From assembly GCA_007127595.1 (NCBI GenBank), contig SKZA01000394.1, positions 1 to 11,227 of the forward strand: 11,227 nucleotides of DNA, read 5' to 3'. Position numbers and translations under genes: made by a program. Below the pieces are notes generated by a model. It did no database searches. It saw only the letters and a list, made by a program, of their open reading frames with translations, and was not told the origin of the DNA. Positions 7,464-11,227 of this stretch are shown here, piece after piece (within the stretch, counting starts at the first letter, position 1; each line of letters starts with the position of its first letter). This stretch comes from Kiritimatiellia bacterium. Lineage in GTDB: Bacteria > Verrucomicrobiota > Kiritimatiellia > SLAD01.

Positions 7464-9205
7464 CCGAGCGACAGCAGACCCTCAAAGGGCTGACGTTCTT
7501 CCTTCAACTTGCGCGCGCCTATCGCTGGCAGGTCGTACTCTCCATCTTCGCCGCCGTCTGTACCGTGCTGGCGGGCATGGGTTTGATGACCAGTTCGGGC
7601 TACTTGATCTCACGCGCGGCGGAACGCCCCCCGATCCTGGATCTCATGTTGATCATCGTCGCCGTACGGTTCTTTGCCCTGTCCCGCGCCGCGTTCCGTT
7701 ACCTGGAACGACTTGTCTCGCATGATCTGACCTTCAAGTGGTTGATGGCCCTGCGCGTACAGCTCTATCACATCCTCGAACCCCTGATGCCGGGCCTCCT
7801 GCTGCGACGGCGGTCCGGTGATCTCATGACACGTATGGTGGCCGACCTCGATTCCCTGCAAAACTTGTACCTGCGCGTGATAGCGCCGACACTTACAGCG
7901 ATCATCGTCATTGCGATTACGGTAGCGGCGCTGCATGTCTTCTCGCCATTGCTCGCATGGGTCACGTTCTTTTTCCTCGCGCTCAACGGCGTGGGCTTGC
8001 CGTGGTACGCGGTCGCCCAAGCGCGCGGACTGGGACGCGATCAGGTGTTCGCGCGATCCGACCTGCAATCCGCTCTTGTGGAGAACCTGCAGGGGCTCGG
8101 CGACCTCCTCACGCTGGGAGCAAAGGAACGAGCGCGCCGGATAGTGCAGGCGGGGGACCGCCAGTTGAGCGACCTGCAAATCAAGCAGGCGTCCATCAGC
8201 GGCGCACAGGACGGTCTGCACCATCTCTGCGGCCATCTGGGCATGTGGACCGTTCTTGTACTGGCCATCCCCATGGTCGCGAGCGGGGAATTACAGGGCG
8301 TACACCTTGCCATGCTCACACTCGGTGTGCTCACCAGTTTTGAGGCTGTGCAAGCGCTTGGCACGGCCTTTCAATTCCATGAGCAGACCCAAACCGCGCA
8401 CGACCGGATCGAAGCCTTGCGCCACGAACCGCCACCCGTCCGTGCGCCCGCATCCGCGATCCAACCCGCCACACACGATATCCGATTCGAAGAGGTGACC
8501 TTTGCCTACGATTCGATCGATGCCGTCGCAGATGTCAGCTTCTCCCTGCCGTTCGGCCGGAGACTCGCGATTGTCGGTCCCAGCGGAGCGGGCAAAAGCA
8601 CCATGGCCTACCTGGCCCTGCGTTTCCGCGATCCCGACGCCGGCGTCATTACACTCGATGGCCGGCCGCTGACGGACTACACGCAGGAAGAAGTCATTCG
8701 TCACATGGCCGTCATTCCCCAACACACGCACCTGTTCAATGACACCATTCGCACCAACCTTCAGCTCGCCAGGCAGGACGCGGATGACGACTCATTATGG
8801 AGCGCCCTGAAGCGGGCGCAACTTGCCGGGTTTGTACGCGCCCTTCCGAACGGCCTGGACACGCTCATCGGCGAACAAGGGGCCACGTTATCGGGCGGCG
8901 AGCGTCAACGCATGGCAATCGCCCGCGCGTTTTTGAAAGATGCGCCCATACTCGTGCTCGACGAACCCACTTCGCACCTGGACGCCGTCACCGAGCAGCG
9001 CGTATTGGACGAACTGTTCGCCTACGGTTCCGGGCGAACGATGTTATGGATCACTCACCGCCTCCTGCAACTTGAGCGCGCGCACAGCATTCTCGTGATG
9101 GACCGCGGCCGCATCGTGGAACGGGGCACACACGAGAAGCTGGTGGAAGCCGACGGACTATACGCCCGGATGCTGCGCCTGCAGAACCAAGTGCTGGAGA
9201 CATAG
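7460..9205 (+). CDS. cydC: CydC, partner ABC exporter subunit for cytochrome bd assembly
   Basis: A 581-aa half-transporter. The membrane domain occupies about residues 15-310 and has CydC-like motifs FRYLERLVSHDLTFKWL (79-95) and MVADLDSLQNLYLRVIAP. The nucleotide-binding domain occupies about 340-581: Walker A GPSGAGKST (373-381), Q-loop Gln421, signature LSGGE (477-481), Walker B ILVLDE (497-502), D-loop SHLD and H-loop His533. Both ATP sites therefore look competent. The ATG overlaps the cydD stop (ATGA at 7460-7463), and GGGGAGG (7448-7454) sits 5 nt upstream, so the two genes are almost certainly co-translated and form the CydD-CydC heterodimer. No cydA or cydB follows: the next gene is convergent. 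The two ATPase domains are similar to one another, as expected for paralogues. Confidence 0.93.
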   Translation: MTERQQTLKGLTFFLQLARAYRWQVVLSIFAAVCTVLAGMGLMTSSGYLISRAAERPPILDLMLIIVAVRFFALSRAAFRYLERLVSHDLTFKWLMALRVQLYHILEPLMPGLLLRRRSGDLMTRMVADLDSLQNLYLRVIAPTLTAIIVIAITVAALHVFSPLLAWVTFFFLALNGVGLPWYAVAQARGLGRDQVFARSDLQSALVENLQGLGDLLTLGAKERARRIVQAGDRQLSDLQIKQASISGAQDGLHHLCGHLGMWTVLVLAIPMVASGELQGVHLAMLTLGVLTSFEAVQALGTAFQFHEQTQTAHDRIEALRHEPPPVRAPASAIQPATHDIRFEEVTFAYDSIDAVADVSFSLPFGRRLAIVGPSGAGKSTMAYLALRFRDPDAGVITLDGRPLTDYTQEEVIRHMAVIPQHTHLFNDTIRTNLQLARQDADDDSLWSALKRAQLAGFVRALPNGLDTLIGEQGATLSGGERQRMAIARAFLKDAPILVLDEPTSHLDAVTEQRVLDELFAYGSGRTMLWITHRLLQLERAHSILVMDRGRIVERGTHEKLVEADGLYARMLRLQNQVLET

Positions 9206-9209
9206 CTTG

Positions 9210-9227
9210 AGCGAGCGTTCGCTCGCT
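9210..9227. terminator. 18-bp perfect palindrome at the cydC/top6A convergent junction
   Basis: AGCGAGCGTTCGCTCGCT is perfectly self-complementary and would form a 7-bp GC-rich hairpin with a GTTC tetraloop. It starts 4 bp after the cydC stop and overlaps two bases of the top6A stop codon (9226-9228), so transcripts from either side would end in it. Neither strand has a T-run directly after the stem; on the plus strand a run of five T comes about 15 nt later. It may be a shared terminator or mRNA 3'-end stabiliser; an intrinsic terminator is not proven. Confidence 0.45.
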
Positions 9228-10356
9228 ACGGGAGGAAGTTCTTTTTGCGTAGTTTTTCGGGCAGGTACGTATCCAGCACGAAATTTAATCCATATTTGGC
9301 AAACGCTTGTTGCTCGATGCGCACGCCCATCTTCAGCATTTGGTTCAAGGCCTTCTGCCATTCCTTGTGATGCTTGATGAACGGATCGTTCTTCAACGCG
9401 TCCTTCGCCCGCTTCACATCAACATCTTCCAGGGGATGCGTGGTGTCTTCCAACTTGTAGTCGATGATGTCCTGCGGGGTAACGCCCAGAAACTGAACAG
9501 TCGGCACGCAGAAGTAACGGTTGATATGCGCGGCCTGCCCGGAGCCCACCTTTAAGGTGCGATAGATATTGCAGTAGCCGTACGGATCGCCGTCCGTAAA
9601 CGCGAGCACGGGCATCTTCAGGTCGTCGGCTACACGGCGGATAAAGCGCCGACACGCGCGCGTTGGCACGCCGCTCATGGAAACCAGGATACAGTTCGCC
9701 TTCTCGAAATAGCGATGATGCACCAAACGCTGGAACAGCGAGGAGGTCTCAACCGCAAGCAGGAATTTGGCTTTGGATTGGAAACGCAGATGTTCGACGC
9801 GCGACGGGACGCTCCAGGCGCCCGAGCCCAACTTGGTGCAGTCAATCTTGATATCCTTGCCCGTGGACGGATCCCTATCGATAATGACGATGGGCCCGCA
9901 CACGTCTCCGCCTCGTTCTTCAGGTATATAGCCAAGCTGTTCGCGGTTGATCGCCAGCATCGCCTCGATGTCGTCAAGCAGGCTGTCGCTTTCCGGCTGG
10001 ACGTCGAAACGGCATTCGCCCCAGCTCTTGCTGTTGTAATACACCTCGCGTTTGCCTGCGATATCGTCGCGATCGAGCAGGTCATTCTTCGTCGTCGCCA
10101 GCAGGCGCATCGATTGCGCAAACGCCTTGACCGTATTGTACGACAATGTGCGGGTCGATTCCTTGCCGAGAATCTCGAAGTGTCCCCGCTTCACGTCGTA
10201 TTTCACGTTGGCCAGCGACCGGATCGGAAAACGCATCTCCGGCTTCTTTTTCTTCTTCGTGATGTCCTGATGGATACGGTCCGCCACGCCGACAATCTTC
10301 TTCGACGCCTCCTTCTTCGACACCACTTCCGGTCCTTTGACTGACTTCGTCGCCAT
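9226..10356 (-). CDS. top6A: DNA topoisomerase VI subunit A (Spo11-like)
   Basis: A 376-aa protein, normal for the family. After a Lys-rich N-terminus (KKKKK at 34-39) comes the winged-helix 5Y-CAP domain with KREVYYNSKSWGE; the second Tyr (Tyr107) matches the DNA-cleaving tyrosine of Spo11/Top6A. The Toprim domain follows: LLAVETSSLFQRLV with Glu203, then AFTDGDPYGY with Asp255 and Asp257, the metal-binding acidic residues. With subunit B it forms the A2B2 type IIB topoisomerase, which makes ATP-dependent double-strand breaks with Tyr-DNA links and passes a second duplex through. ATG 10356 is chosen because GAGGGAG lies 6 nt upstream; an in-frame TTG at 10374 would add six residues, overlaps that signal and enters the inverted repeat. 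Downstream of top6B on the same strand. Automated annotation may call such bacterial proteins topoisomerase IV subunit A; the Toprim and Spo11-type Tyr arrangement argues against true ParC. Confidence 0.93.
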   Translation of the reverse strand: MATKSVKGPEVVSKKEASKKIVGVADRIHQDITKKKKKPEMRFPIRSLANVKYDVKRGHFEILGKESTRTLSYNTVKAFAQSMRLLATTKNDLLDRDDIAGKREVYYNSKSWGECRFDVQPESDSLLDDIEAMLAINREQLGYIPEERGGDVCGPIVIIDRDPSTGKDIKIDCTKLGSGAWSVPSRVEHLRFQSKAKFLLAVETSSLFQRLVHHRYFEKANCILVSMSGVPTRACRRFIRRVADDLKMPVLAFTDGDPYGYCNIYRTLKVGSGQAAHINRYFCVPTVQFLGVTPQDIIDYKLEDTTHPLEDVDVKRAKDALKNDPFIKHHKEWQKALNQMLKMGVRIEQQAFAKYGLNFVLDTYLPEKLRKKNFLP

Positions 10357-10373
10357 AATAGTCTCCCTCAACA

Positions 10374-10469
10374 AGAACCGCGAATGAACGCGAATGGACG
10401 CAAATAGATGAAACCGCGAGGAGTTTCCACCCGGAACATTAGCGTGTATTCGCGTCTATTCGCGGTTCT
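10374..10469. repeat. 96-bp inverted-repeat element built of 10-bp units, between top6B and top6A
   Basis: The left arm starts AGAACCGCGAATGAA (10374 on) and the right arm read on the other strand starts AGAACCGCGAATAGA (10469 downwards). Over 33 bp the arms match at about 27 positions. Each arm is a run of three degenerate 10-bp units: CGCGAATGAA, CGCGAATGGA, CGCAAATAGA on the left and CGCGAATAGA, CGCGAATACA, CGCTAATGTT on the right (minus strand). A central stretch of about 30 bp separates them. It fills most of the 120-bp spacer, begins 7 bp after the top6B stop and ends just before the top6A Shine-Dalgarno. It has no coding capacity. It looks like a dispersed intergenic palindromic repeat or very small MITE-like element; the transcript would fold into a long stem. 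Confidence 0.8.
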
Positions 10470-10476
10470 CTTCTTT

Positions 10477-11227
10477 TCACACCTCCAGATGTGTTCGTTC
10501 CAGCATCTGTTTCAAATTCTTTTCCACGCGCTCTTTTTCCCGATCGCTGAAATCCAGCACTTCCTTCAAGCCCAGCGCCAGATGCGGGATGTACTTCTCG
10601 ATGTAGCCGCGCTTCCGTTCGGCCTCCGCCGCGCGTTTCCGCTTGTTCAAATACACCGACAGGCGGCGGCCGCATTCCTGCAAGGCAAACGTCAATTCGC
10701 GGATAATCTCCTGATAATGCGCCACGGCTTCCTTGCTCTCGCTGGTGAACGGGACCCACACGCTCGCCATATGCGCCATGATCACCATCGGTCCGAGCGG
10801 TAGCGAACCCTTCGGTTGCGCCAAGCCGTACGCCTTCCAATTCACGCCCCCGACCGCCTTCGTAATCGCGCACGCGCCGCCCATGTACAGCAAAGGCACA
10901 CGATTCGCAAAACGCATGACGCGAATCGGGTCGTCACCGCCTAAATCCTCGCTTTCGCCCGGCTTGGCATACGCCAATCCGACCTCCACCTGGAAGGGGT
11001 TCCCGCGATAGACCGTCGGCCCGCGCGTCACCGCCGTGTAGAAATCCGCTTCGATTTCCTTTTTCAAACCCGCGATGATCTGTTCCTCGCCGATCGGCGA
11101 CAGACAATCCGTCGGCGGCCGCATCAGCTTTACGCTGTTGATCGCCTTGAACAGCGCTTCGCTTTCCTGATGCGCAATCCGCGTGGGTTTCGCGCGCGGA
11201 TTGAGGCCGGCCGTTTCGCAGATGTAA
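10477..11227 (-). CDS. top6B: DNA topoisomerase VI subunit B, C-terminal part; N-terminus off the right edge
   Basis: The frame is open from the right edge to TGA at 10477-10479, giving 249 visible residues; the GHKL ATPase domain and most of the H2TH region lie outside. The visible part begins YICETAGLNPRAKP and has the transducer motif PPTDCLSPIGEEQI, then RGNPFQVEVGLAY, LYMGGACAITKAV and GGVNWKAYGL. The WKAY there matches the WKxY stalk motif known in topo VI B subunits. It continues with a helical, charged C-terminus (VWVPFTSESKEAVAHYQEII onwards) and stops without a C-terminal Ig-like domain. Subunit B binds ATP, dimerises as the gate and drives DNA cleavage by subunit A, encoded 120 bp downstream. 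An internal Met at 11124 is not the start, because homology clearly continues upstream of it. Confidence 0.92.
   Translation of the reverse strand, partial: YICETAGLNPRAKPTRIAHQESEALFKAINSVKLMRPPTDCLSPIGEEQIIAGLKKEIEADFYTAVTRGPTVYRGNPFQVEVGLAYAKPGESEDLGGDDPIRVMRFANRVPLLYMGGACAITKAVGGVNWKAYGLAQPKGSLPLGPMVIMAHMASVWVPFTSESKEAVAHYQEIIRELTFALQECGRRLSVYLNKRKRAAEAERKRGYIEKYIPHLALGLKEVLDFSDREKERVEKNLKQMLERTHLEV

Noticed and set aside
9715..10344. Open frame of 209 codons on the plus strand
   Set aside because: It is antisense to top6A, which carries intact catalytic motifs.
10374..10469. CRISPR array or insertion sequence
   Set aside because: The 10-bp units have no spacers and are inverted between arms, and the whole element is 96 bp with no transposase, so it is neither a CRISPR array nor a full insertion sequence.
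10477..11124. Complete 215-aa gene starting at the Met at 11124
   Set aside because: The frame stays open to the right edge and the preceding residues (YICETAGLNPRAKP) match topo VI subunit B, so this is the end of a longer gene.

Overview
The window reads as ordinary chromosome of a GC-rich (about 60% by eye) diderm bacterium. Evidence for an outer membrane is strong: a TamA/TamB pair, a DUF481 beta-barrel protein with a signal peptide, and the CydDC transporter needed for cytochrome bd assembly. At the right edge lies a B-A gene pair for DNA topoisomerase VI, an archaeal-type enzyme that is patchily distributed in bacteria. That combination, plus the intergenic repeat type, makes me think of the PVC group (Verrucomicrobiota, Kiritimatiellota, Lentisphaerota, Planctomycetota). 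This is an inference; no rRNA or other marker is present.

Layout. (1) 1-4706, minus strand: tamA (599 aa, Omp85 family) is followed downstream by a very long TamB-like gene. The TamB frame is open from 2800 to the left edge (933 codons, no stop). Its last visible residues enter the conserved C-terminal TamB domain, so only the end of the gene is missing. The 106-bp gap between them holds a possible 29-codon reading frame and a bulged hairpin. (2) 4707-4870: a divergent intergenic region with a plausible sigma70-like promoter for each direction. (3) 4871-5599, plus: DUF481 outer-membrane beta-barrel protein. (4) 5600-5747: spacer with a weak hairpin, a 14-bp perfect palindrome and a promoter so close to the cydD ATG that the transcript may be leaderless. 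(5) 5748-9205, plus: cydD and cydC with an ATGA overlap. (6) 9206-9225: short convergent junction with an 18-bp perfect palindrome. (7) 9226-11227, minus: top6A, and upstream of it the 3' part of top6B, which runs off the right edge. The 120 bp between them are largely filled by a 96-bp inverted-repeat element whose arms are built of 10-bp units.

Functional view. TamA (outer-membrane barrel with POTRA domains) and TamB (inner-membrane-anchored periplasm-spanning protein) form the envelope transport module; the divergent DUF481 gene also makes an envelope protein. CydDC serves respiratory chain assembly, but cydAB is not in this window. Topo VI A and B form one heterotetrameric type IIB topoisomerase. 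I see no RNA genes, CRISPR array, prophage or transposase. The most unusual items are the bacterial topo VI operon and the periodic inverted repeat inside it. I did not find a clearly new multi-gene system.
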